A DNA stretch of 64,000 nucleotides from the NCBI RefSeq assembly GCF_032854445.1, contig NC_088299.1:4193001-4257000 (forward strand). Reading direction: 5' to 3'. This DNA is from Liolophura sinensis (lineage: Eukaryota; Mollusca; Polyplacophora; Chitonida; Chitonidae). This document shows, piece by piece, positions 54,381 through 64,000 of this stretch. Each line of letters opens with the position of its first letter. The stretch's first letter is position 1. Below the pieces are notes generated by a model, which saw only the letters and a list, made by a program, of their open reading frames with translations, ran no database searches and was not told where the DNA came from. Position numbers and translations under genes: made by a program.

Positions 54381-54522
54381 TGTATTTATGCCTGGGGTTT
54401 TAACGTCTAACCTCGTAGTGCTAAAGGCCAGGCGAGGCAGCAGCAAGTACCATTTTCAAAGTCTTCGGTATGACCCGACTTCGAGGCGAACTTTCTAACC
54501 ATCAAGCCACCGAAGCGATCCC
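54381..54522 (-). mobile_element. tRNA-like SINE of a second family, fragment
   Basis: On the minus strand it begins CGGTGGCTTGATGGTTAGAA (tRNA A-box-like) and ends near CCCAGGCATAAATACAT. The body does not match the first family. Common in style to molluscan SINEs with a GGGTTTTAACGTC segment. Confidence 0.45.
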
Positions 54523-55413
54523 ACTTCTAAGTAAAATTGTTTTATCTAAGAAGAAAGGTCTCATTGTATGGAGGGACAGACTGCCTGGGTGCGTTCACTG
54601 TATTACAAAAGTTTTAGCGGCATAGGCAAGAACCTGTAAGTTTAGCGCGGATGGACTGTGTTATCACTGTGCATTGTTCTGTTGTTTTTGTTTGTTCCCT
54701 TTTAGTACCTTTGTAGGGCATTGACACATTTTTCATCGTGCATGACCCATTTTTCATCTTCGATGTACCGGAATAGCCAGATACAGGGTTCTACGACATA
54801 ACTTAGGTAATGCAAAACCACAATAGTATCACATCATCAGATAGACTTCCTCACACCCCTCTTGGAATTGAAGTGGAACATTAAACCCAGGGGTTAAGTC
54901 AGCTTGTTTTCACACATATCTATTTCTCTTATTTCATGAGCATATATCTTCATTGCTCTTCTGGAATGTGATGCACACTGTTACCCCACAACAGGGCCTA
55001 TAGCGATAACAGGATTTGAACTCCGGTCCGATATTGCATACGCGTGAAGAACAGTTTTGTGTTAAATTGCTTAATGCTTTTAGTATAATCGACAAAATCC
55101 TTGCTTACAGAGATGCATGCGGCACGTAGTATCAGTTTTACTGACTGGATGAAAAAAATAGATAAATTTAGTCCTTGATTTACTGTGTAGCATAGGTCAT
55201 TGAGTTCGGGGAAATGTTATGGTACATGCGATACATATGGTGCATATTCAAATATATGGATTCCCAGAGTATAGTAAATGGACGCGGGACCTGAAGTTGA
55301 ACTGAAGCCGAAGCTATTTCAACTGACATTGTGTAAGAGCATTTGCTTTGGGTCACTGAGTCCCAGATAGAGTTACGTAACAGTAACGAGTTTACACCTT
55401 CGTAAGGCTGAAC

Positions 55414-55647
55414 CTATGGGTCAGAACTGGTCGGTGTGCCCTTGTACTGAACTTCACATGTCTGGGAACTGACCAGAATCTCATTGACTCCAATACCTCG
55501 AGGAACGTGGGCTTGGGGTGTCTTTGTCCATGGTATTGTACAGTCGGTACAGGAGAAATAATGAGCCTCTGCGGCCAACACAGACAAAATGATCATTAAC
55601 TTTCCCTCGGGAACTTTGAACTGATCAACCGGAACGTCGTCTGACAT
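55414..55647 (-). CDS. Hypothetical 77-residue open frame, not recognised
   Basis: Reads MSDDVPVDQFKVPEGKLMII, LSVLAAEAHYFSCTDCTIPW, then KTPQAHVPRGIGVNEILVSS and a short tail to TAG. Composition is coding-like (few repeats, balanced residues, AAAAATGT start). A CxxC pair (CTDC) is present. No family is recognised and no flanking exon is obvious. It could be a small gene, a first exon, or chance. Confidence 0.25.
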   Translation of the reverse strand: MSDDVPVDQFKVPEGKLMIILSVLAAEAHYFSCTDCTIPWTKTPQAHVPRGIGVNEILVSSQTCEVQYKGTPTSSDP

Positions 55648-56266
55648 TTTTGATAGGATTGCAGAAGTCCTGTAATTCGGTTAATCAGCCATGAAGTATT
55701 TGTAATGACACACATTTATCTCTTCTTGACACCGAAACAAGCCATGTATGCGGAATTGCAATTGCGCACTTGTGTAAATCCATGGTGTAGATTAGCAGCA
55801 TTGAGCAATACACGTTTGACGATGTTCATGGGCCCGCCTTGCAAGGCTCTCGAAACGCTATGCCAAGCTTATTTACCATGGCCACTGTATGTTCCATTGG
55901 AGGTTATATCCCAGTCGCATGTAGCTGTTTCGTAAAAGCGGACCTCAGCTTTCCAACTAGTGGAGTTTGTACCTCTTTGGCATGTGTTTCCAAAAGGCTA
56001 TTGAGAACCATACAAATGACCATCTCATATACAAAGCAGTTGCCAGGCCCACTTTTATGTATAGCTTTGTTTGTTGTCTGGATGGAGAATATATTTAGCT
56101 TGTCTCAAGTATTAACTTCGGCAGTTTCTTTACAATTGTTAAAGCTAGCAAACTTCAGTTGTGCACCTGTGTGTTCGAAATGTAGGAAACATCTCCAATT
56201 TATTACGTATTATTTTGGATGTCTCCCGGATGTATCTTGGTGAACAGGGAAAGGCAGATACATGGG

Positions 56267-56267
<1 letters not shown>

Positions 56268-56307
<40 letters not shown>
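56268..56307. repeat. (TA)n microsatellite
   Basis: About twenty uninterrupted AT dinucleotides in the region right of the amidohydrolase exon. Confidence 0.95.
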
Positions 56308-56308
<1 letters not shown>

Positions 56309-59300
56309 TCATAAATATTCAGATGGACAGGTAGGAATCCAGTTGCTATTATCGTTGGGTAGTTTTCAGGGTAGTCCAGGAAGACACCCTGTTGCCATTA
56401 TAGTACATGTACGTTGTGGAGCTACGCGTGCTTTTCTGTTGTTTCCAATTGAATTGTAGTATAAGGCGTTATGAAGTCAGAACTCACATTCTAGAGTTCT
56501 CGTTGTACAGACTACGTTGGCAACAGGGGTTGTACTAATACCTTAGAATATCACTTTATATCACAACAACAAGACCTGTTTGTGATAAACTGTAGCTGTG
56601 CGTTTCCACGATACTCGAGTCGTCTAACACGTGGAATATTTTATATCAATATATCTCACTAGAACACGTTTACGTTTGCTAAAAGCAAACCCTTGTTAGA
56701 AATAAACTTCAAGTATCACAAGATTGCCTATAACAACGCAACATTTATCGCTACACACCGTTCTGTTGACCTAGGAATTCCTGTGGCTTGGCTCTAGTTC
56801 CGAGGAAGTAATTTCCCTTTCTAGCATGAGGTTTAGTTTGTTAATCGCCCGGTTAGTTATGACGTATCATCGGGAAAAGCCACTTTACTGATGACACCTT
56901 CTTGAGTTAAGTGAACGAATTCCCGCTCATCAATGTGCAGTCATCAATGTTACCGTTTCCTTGGAGACCAAAAGACGTGAATCTTGCACGGAACTAGACT
57001 GTTCATTAAACACTTAGTTACACTATTCATTGAAAACTTACCATTCACGGAAAACATAGCTTTCCAGAACGCTTTTGGTGTTGAAAGCCATACATGTTGT
57101 TTTCTTTGTTTTGCGCTCGGCTTTGTGGCGTGTGATTTTGCGTGGTTTGGTGCTTTTCTCTCCCATACTGACTCTAGGCTTGATTTCTTTGAGAGGTTCC
57201 AGTTAATGGAAGGATTTTCTTAAGATGTCTTAATATCATGGCAGACAATTTGAAGCGGGCCTGCAGAATTTAGACAAATGCTAACAGATTTGCTAAAACC
57301 GATGACTCAAGACATGCGATGATGTACATAAATGCTTCAGTGTCTTCCTTTTTTTTTACGTAACACAGCCTATCAAGTAAAAATGTCCATGGAGAGAGTT
57401 TATTGACAGAAAGCTGACGAGTTGGGACTTCATTTAATGGTGCAGCCAGCCATACAAGTATATGTGTGTACACCATTCAGACTTTCGTCATTTCTACGGC
57501 TTGGTCTCGCAGTTATATATTGAACAGATACACGCAGTACAAAATCTAGACGAATACAGGATTGTCATTAAGCACGGGCATGAGCAATTTGCTTTTTGCT
57601 GTCAATGATGCCGGTAATGGAAGGTCTTTCTCAGTTACAAAAGTCTCAACAGTTAACGGTTGGGATGACGTAACTATCTTAGCAGACAGTCACGTGACGC
57701 ATTTGTCGAGTAGCACGCGATTAATTCACGTGAGAGGTTCGTGACAAGCAATAATGATCCAGTTCATGGGTTTGACGATCTTGGTGGTAGGCCTATATCC
57801 TTCGTTTAAGTATACCGCGTGCATCCTTACATTTATGCTGAGACTAGTGGTTGGGTCGTTCCTATAACATACTTTTTTTCGACAATGTTTTCTTCTAAGC
57901 TGTGAAATAGAATCCAATATTTTGTTCGTAACAAACATGCGTGACGGCATTATTATCTTTATAGTATCAATTTGTTGACCAAAAAAAAAATGATTCAAGG
58001 CGGTTGTAAACTATTTCTACATATTGCTCCACTGAATAGTTCAGAATGCCACGTAATAGGCATTCGTGTAAATTTTGTTCCAGTGACCTTATGATCAGAT
58101 CACTTCTCTGTACTTGCAGTCAGTTCTCATCAAACGAGAGACAGAATTATGCAATACCCAACTGACATTTTAAGGTACCATGGACCTATAAGTCAAAGCA
58201 GAATATAGCATTCTTCGTGGCACGGTGTGATTTGCCAGAGCATTGTTTGTTTCCATTTTCCAGGAAAACCTCGAAATAAATCTCTGTTGTATAGCAGAGG
58301 TCGGTGTGTTGGAAGGGGTCCAGCATGTTTGGTTGTTCGGTTGAGTTCTGCGCAGGCCTATACAGCATATGTGGTCTCCAAGCGTTCAAAGAATTCTGGG
58401 GCTCTGATTAACCCATGGGTATAGAAACTGGGAAAATGTGGGTGAAAACTCCGTGTCCTCAAAACATTCATGTGTTTTTGTCAAGGTACAAATTCCACAC
58501 AGATCTAGAGAACTGCGGGATATATAGGAACAGTGAGAGCACTTTCCAAAATTACGAGGATCTGCTAAACAGAGGCATTTATTAGTTGCCTCTTGTTTGA
58601 CACAGCACTTGGCGACTTTACGTTCCTTGTTAATTGTTGTTAATACTTTGCAACGGATTCGAAGACCCACGAACCAAGAACAGTGCTATTTCTGTCTCTT
58701 CTTTACTTTTCCTTTCTGAGTAGAGAGTTTGTTACATTTGTCAGCCGCACATCTTAGAAGCCTACAGCTAATAATCGTCACGGTATGGCTGGAATACTCT
58801 CGAAAGTGGCGTTAAGCCACATTAATCATTTGTGCAAAGCCAACCTGAGTTCAGTGCGTCCACACTTTAACAATCTTTTATATGTTTCGGTATCAGGACA
58901 TGTATGTGCTGGCCGTTATAACCATTGGAGTCCATATTTCAGCTGAATATAAGTCACGTAGATATCACATTGATAACTCAGTCCTGAACCACGACATGCG
59001 TGTAAAGTACCAGGTCTTATCTCTGTACATGAAAACGTTGTCGATGTGATGCATATTATATGGCAGGCCTGTAGACTAATACGACCTTGTATGTATTATA
59101 AACACCCTTATAAAAATTAGTTGAGAGCAAAGTATAGTAGATTCAACAAGGAACCTGGTCTGACAATCTCCTGTGGAAAGGTTCTAAATAGACCTAACAG
59201 ATCTGAGGACGTGGTTTTCATGTGTAGTAGGCACCTTCTTTTTTTAATGTAACACAAATGAAGTCAGACCATGATGCGTCCAAACGGGAAGCGCGTACTA

Positions 59301-59885
59301 AAGAGTATGTTATATGTGTGTGAGAGAGACGCCAACACTTGCATCCCGCAATAGCATCTCCATGTCGATATTATACCAGACGGAGCTATTGTAGACAGTT
59401 ATACATTTACCTTTTTGAGATCTACAGCAGGTATGTGGGAGCCCATATAGCTGACACTGTATCCAAACTATTGAAATGAAAAGGCCGCAGTAAGATCCAA
59501 GCAAATATTATTACAATATTAATGTCTTAATCCAGAACGACATCTCATTTCTGCAGTATTAGTGATTCATTGTAATTGATAGGTATTTTTGATGTCTGTT
59601 GTTGATTGTGTATTTTCCACCTCAGAGTATAAGTTAACAATTAAGGCCTTGTGCTCTCGAAAATGTCGACTGATTGCTCTGTACCATATAATTGGTTTAG
59701 ACAACATCAGCTAAAATAGCTATATACAGACAACTCCAGGGCAGCTGAACAACAACCAGTCGTCGATGTCGTGGGATTCCCTTTGTAACAGGATATTTGT
59801 CAAGTCTATATAGCCTTTTTTGAAAGGTGCAAAATATTTGGAAATATATCTGGCAGTGTTTGTGGGTTGTAAGCACACTTTAAGC

Positions 59886-60151
59886 TAAATGGAGCGTTTA
59901 TATTTACGGGAACAACCACATCCTATTCTACATCCTACACAACCCGTGACTTCTCTCAACAATACATCCTCTTGAGTTGGCACAAGACAAACGAAAAGGG
60001 GATAGAGGCCGAAAGTCCGCTTATGTCGGCCAATGGCTGCGGCGTAATCCACGCTTCGCCACCGACCCCAGGTGTGTTTGCTGTAGGGCGAGAAGGGGAG
60101 TTCGTAGAAAGGGCAGGCAGCACGATGTGGAGGTCGGGAAAATAGAGCTTT
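59886..60151 (+). other. Unrecognised open region, several frames open on both strands
   Basis: A GC-richer island within AT-rich sequence. One plus-strand frame is open from 59876 to a TAG near 60151 (e.g. SPLMSANGCGVIHASPPTPG then VFAVGREGEFVERAGSTMW). Two minus-strand frames are also open over it (one contains HTWGRWRSVDYAAAIGRHKR, the other RPTANTPGVGGEAWITPQPL). Simultaneous openness points to composition or a repeat relic rather than a clear gene. Confidence 0.25.
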
Positions 60152-61198
60152 GATGGCCACTGTCTGGTCACGCGCGTTTAGGCCGAAGGCTTTTCTGCCT
60201 CTCCACTGGTCATCTTTGATGAATCTAGGAAACAGAAATGGCGGACGTGCGAACTGGTCTTTGCTTCATACCAATCCCAAACCTAACGTGAGCTGTCATG
60301 CAACGACGAATGGTATGTGCTGGCGCCTATAATTATACTATTCGTTATTGTGATGTGCTTGGTCTACATACGTGCATCGGAAGTATGCAGAGCAAACACG
60401 AAACTCCCTTGTCGAAAAACGGAAAAAAAGTTCGCGAGACATAAAATGTTGGGGAATGTAAATATGTTTTGTTTTTTTTTTAATTTGCAGTATGCCTATA
60501 ACGGGAGATTTTGGTTGCGCTTAATGTTACTTAACTCCACATCAGCATATATAGCTTACGTGTCGTTTACATAGTGAAAAGATGTAACAGCATTCCCTGG
60601 TGTCTGCGTGGGCTCAACAAATGTGGCCCATATCTCTCATTGGTATATGAAGATGCAAGCAGGAAGTGCCTCTGGACAAAATCTTCACGGTTCTTAAATT
60701 ATTCAGTCTAGGTATTTTCTTGCAGGCCATTAGTTGTCTGGTTATATATGCTAACTTTGGTAAGTGGCGCCTAAGAGTCACCTATAACCAATCATTTCAT
60801 TCCGGTAGACGACGGAAACAGCTGTTGTAGACTCGTATACCTGCTCTAATAGGGAAAGATTGTATTAGGACCGAAGCTGTAATTTCGACCAAGACGCAGC
60901 ATCTGTTGGCGCATGTTGTTTCATCAAAAACAGAAGGTAACAGTGCGAAGTCAGTAGAAAACACCCTTATTAAAACTCCCACGCTTCGTATATTAAAATT
61001 TTTTTCGTAGTTATATTTACACTTTTACCGGGAAGAGATATGGTACAATAACAACTCTGAAATAACAAATGTGAAACCAGGCTTTACATATTGATTCTTT
61101 GTTTCGGGTTTTAATTATAAAGCTATTACAAAAAAAAAACTAATATCAGTGTGTAACGCCTTTATACGTTTTTGTTAAATATTTCGCTTTACACACAA

Positions 61199-61500
61199 GC
61201 CATTTTTCAGCCAAGCGTCGAGTTCTACATTCATTTACCACTCGTAAACGAGGTTTTTTCCTCGTTTTCAGAAATGTTTTTAAAAATTATACGGGAACTT
61301 GAGATAATAATAATAATATGAATGAGTAAATACTAACCATTTATTGTCTAACCGTTTACTAACCGTTTATTGTCAGCCATTTTTCAACCAAGCGTCGGGC
61401 TTTGGGATACTACCCATTAACGAAATCTCTTTCCTCACACTGTTCTAAAGGGTTTTAAAATTTCAGAAATATTTAAGAAAAAATGTACGGAAACTTAGGA
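61199..61500 (+). repeat. Diverged direct duplication
   Basis: AGCCATTTTTCAGCCAAGCG at 61199 and AGCCATTTTTCAACCAAGCG at 61375 begin two segments that both end in TTTCAGAAAT...TACGGGAACTT / TACGGAAACTT about 100-120 bases later. Adjacent to the inverted repeat and perhaps part of the same element. Confidence 0.5.
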
Positions 61501-61523
61501 TCGGTCAATTTGGGGAAGAAAAG

Positions 61524-61861
61524 ATGACATTTCCTGTTCCGGGTTGCGAGTGTACGTCAGTAGCCAAAAAAAAAAAAAAGGACGATACGAAGGTTTAGAG
61601 ATTCGATGTAATGTCTTGTTGACCTTTGTGTCCTGAAGTCGTCGCTTTAATTCGTCGATATTTGTGTCATGAGTAAATTAGTTTAGTAGATTTGTGTAGG
61701 TAATTTAATGAATTAATGTTAGAACACACTGATCTGCTCTCGTGTGCCGTACAGCGACGACGTCATGGCCCACAGGAACGCTATCATGATGTTCATGTAT
61801 GTCGAAACTGTCTTTTTTTTGGTACTATATCGTACTCGTAACCCGGAACAGAAAATGTCGC
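61524..61861. repeat. Inverted repeat, ~60-bp arms, ~215-bp spacer
   Basis: Left arm 61524-61586 (TGACATTTCCTGTTCCGGGT, TGCGAGTGTACG, then an A-run and GGACGATACG). Right arm 61801-61861 is its diverged reverse complement (CGTACTCGTAACCCGGAACA, GAAAATGTCG, with a T-run to its left). Possibly a short DNA-transposon relic. Confidence 0.55.
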
Positions 61862-63243
61862 CTGCTGTCGTATAACGTCGAAACTCTAATCTCCCGTACA
61901 TGGATCCCATTAAGATGTTTGTTCCAACTACATGTACAAGAGAGTGCTGTGTTTCAGCCAAGTCGAGTAGTTTGACCTGAACGAAACTTCTAGTAAGTAA
62001 ACTTCGTTAGGAATAGTTAGTTAGCATGAGAACAGTTGTCTTCTGTAAACAATCTATTTTTGTATGAGGGAAGTTGTGGTTGTCATTAAAGCATGCCAAC
62101 GGCAGAGCAACTTTGGACAGCCTGACGGGTTGCTCGCGTTACCATGGCGACTGAGGATTTTCTTCTCTGTTGGCCTGAGGAGAGGATCTGCTAATAAAGA
62201 TTGTAGTGAAACATCTGTGTATAAGCCACTCCTTCCCTGCTTGGTTTAGAAGAACCCACTTAACGAGGCGTAAATACGTTATGTATGGATTTGTGTATGC
62301 ACAGGAAGAGATGCGCTAGTTACCGTACACCCATACAGAACAGAGCTGTATAATGATAAACACATATACTCCAGAGCGGCCATCAATTTACTTCCCTGCA
62401 CATTAAGCCGATCATACACAATAATACCTCCACGTTCATCCCTTTTCACATTCAACTTGAAAGCCGTTCAACTCGCAGATGTAGCCTTGAGTTTTTTTTT
62501 TTATGAGCACGTTATCTTGATCCTGCACATATCATACATTCCTCATGCACTCAGTTGTCAGTCTAACGACTCTCCGCTCTTTTCTTTTTGTGTCTTTTTC
62601 TCTTTTTTATTGGATCATATAAAAACAATTATTTACGTAAAGGATCACCTTCAGACAGAAAAAAGACCACATAATTAAAACGAGGTCAACTTCACGAACG
62701 TTGCTTTTCAGCTATTTTGAAACATTATCGTTCTGACAAAACATTAAGTGTTAAAAACAGACATATTACAGCTGTCATGCGCAGATGGCTAAACCTAAAC
62801 GTATATTCAGTGAGGATATATGGCGACCTCTAAGACGTGACGTTCGTTTCATTTGCAGCGTCCGTGCATGGCTTTTTGCTATGAAAGTGTGCGAACTGCA
62901 GCCTCTCATCTGTTAGGTTAGCAAATCAAATCCAATTTCAGAATTTTCATCTGACCCAAGCCCACCAGGAGCTGCACTATACAGTAGGATGAGATGGTTC
63001 GTCATGGTTGTAAACTCACATTCCCAAAACTTTTGAAATCGGCTCTGTCTGAATGAACAAGTAAGTGAACGTCATTCGTGAAGGGACATCTCCGAGTGAG
63101 GTTTGGTTAATATAGATGACTCCTTCAGAGAGTGACTTTGTGAATTCTTCTTGTACAGTTAAAGTAAAAGCGGGCTTTATTATACCATTAAAGTAAATGG
63201 ATGGTATTCCAATCAATAGAAATGCATTATATTACAACATGGC

Positions 63244-63391
63244 TATTTATTTATTTGCTTCGCGTTTTACGCCATACTCAAGAATATTTGACTTATACGA
63301 CGGGGGCCAGCATTATGGTGGAAAGAAACGGAGCAGAGCCCGGAGGAAAGCCATGACCATCTGCAAATTGCTGACAGACCTTCTCATGTAC
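63244..63391 (-). mobile_element. SINE tail-half fragment, intergenic
   Basis: TATTTATTTATTTGCTTCGC, ACGCCATACTCAAGAATATT, ACTTATACGACGGGGGCCAG, GGAGCAGAGCCCGGAGGAAA and CTGACAGACCTTCTCATGTA. Head with A/B boxes is missing. Confidence 0.75.
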
Positions 63392-64000
63392 ATTATAATA
63401 TATAGGATGTAACTAAAATACACTTGCACTGACTTACTCAAATAAAGGCAGCAAAAAAAACAACTCGGGCTTTACATGGCGCTCATCCAATGTATCGAAC
63501 TTGGGCCTGAGGAAGATTATATACTTTCTGTTAAAGAAAACTTTAATAATTACTAAATAATTAAGTTTTCAAAGGGTATTCCCATATATATTTCCTATAT
63601 ATACATATATACAATAGGCATTATACTGACATCAATAAAACAGTCAGTCAAACTGACCGACTCAAATAAAGGAAGCAATGAAATAACCCAGGCTTTCTAA
63701 GGCGCTCTTCCCACATTGGAAACTAGGAGCATAGCGTGCTGAACTGTAACTGGTTTTCAGCTGTCTCAGGAGACAAAAGAATCTCGGAATCTCGGTTCCC
63801 TAAAGTCGTGTCCTCTCATTCGTCCTCCAGTTAGCCATCGATCCGGCCTGGAATGGTCTACACCAACATCGTAATCACATCAGTATCCAAGGCGACGAAG
63901 CCCATAAACTCGCAGGCGTTGGTTTGCGGAAACCTAATTTCTGTCAATAATTACTTCGCGCGGAAGTGAAAACGCCATTACTTTCGCACCAACAGGAACG

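Larger units (their letters stand above)
50854..64000. other. Region downstream of amidohydrolase exon 1, mostly unassigned
   Basis: Either a long first intron or intron plus intergenic sequence. I recognise only the SINE fragments (54381, 63244), (TA)n (56268), a T-run (51147-51162), G-runs (52899-52907, 53512-53536), the inverted repeat near 61.5-61.9 kb, the 77-codon frame at 55414 and the open island near 60 kb. No exon continuing the amidohydrolase barrel was identified by eye. Confidence 0.6.

Noticed and set aside
55705-56243. Overlapping plus-strand frames and partly open minus-strand frames near 56 kb
   Set aside because: No recognisable domain, no consistent frame, and stops in each; at most a relic of an unidentified repeat.

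Overview
This is a eukaryotic, very probably molluscan, genomic window. It has long AT-rich introns, many microsatellites, frequent TACATGTA-type words, and several copies of a tRNA-derived SINE with a TAAATAAA-type tail that I associate with bivalve and gastropod genomes. There is no prokaryotic or viral gene content, and no CRISPR or operon structure.

Almost 50 kb is one minus-strand gene, an ortholog of SPEN (Split ends/SHARP/MINT), the RNA-binding transcriptional co-regulator. I could trace 16 coding exons with canonical GT-AG junctions and matching phases. They run from the start codon at 49569 to the left edge, where the frame is still open. In order they encode RRM1 (exons 1-2), a linker with a Ser/Arg-rich stretch (exons 3-5), RRM2 (5-7), RRM3 (8-9), RRM4 (10-11), an RG-rich segment (12), a 9.07-kb exon of charged low-complexity sequence with several SPEN-family motifs (13), and Gln/Pro/His-rich exons (14-16). 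The C-terminal SPOC domain lies outside the window, below position 1. About 4,560 residues are encoded here. Two places (exon 3 near 17748-17751 and exon 13 between 11650 and 11768) each need one base skipped to keep the frame.

Layout: 1-3929 holds exons 16-14 and their introns. 3929-12997 is exon 13. 13428-17409 is the compact exon 12-4 cluster, and exon 3 lies at 17685-17871. 17872-36805 is intron 2 (18.9 kb, with SINEs, a 34-bp minisatellite and a decayed ~41-bp minisatellite). Exon 2 is at 36806-37093. 37094-49486 is intron 1 (12.4 kb, with a 32-bp array showing 158-bp higher-order structure and a 48-bp array). Exon 1 is at 49487-49569.

About 1 kb beyond the SPEN start, in divergent orientation, is the first coding exon (50553-50853, plus strand) of an amidohydrolase of the dihydroorotase/Atu3266-deacetylase-like type. 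The intervening segment holds a palindromic CRE and is a candidate bidirectional promoter. I did not find the remaining exons. 50.9-64 kb is otherwise repeat-bearing sequence with a few unrecognised open frames.

I found no convincing new biological system. The best leads are the two same-sign frame breaks in an otherwise intact SPEN gene, the start-codon duplication that creates a uORF, a SINE abutting a splice donor, a 53-bp head-plus-tail mini-SINE with perfect target-site duplications, and the higher-order minisatellite.
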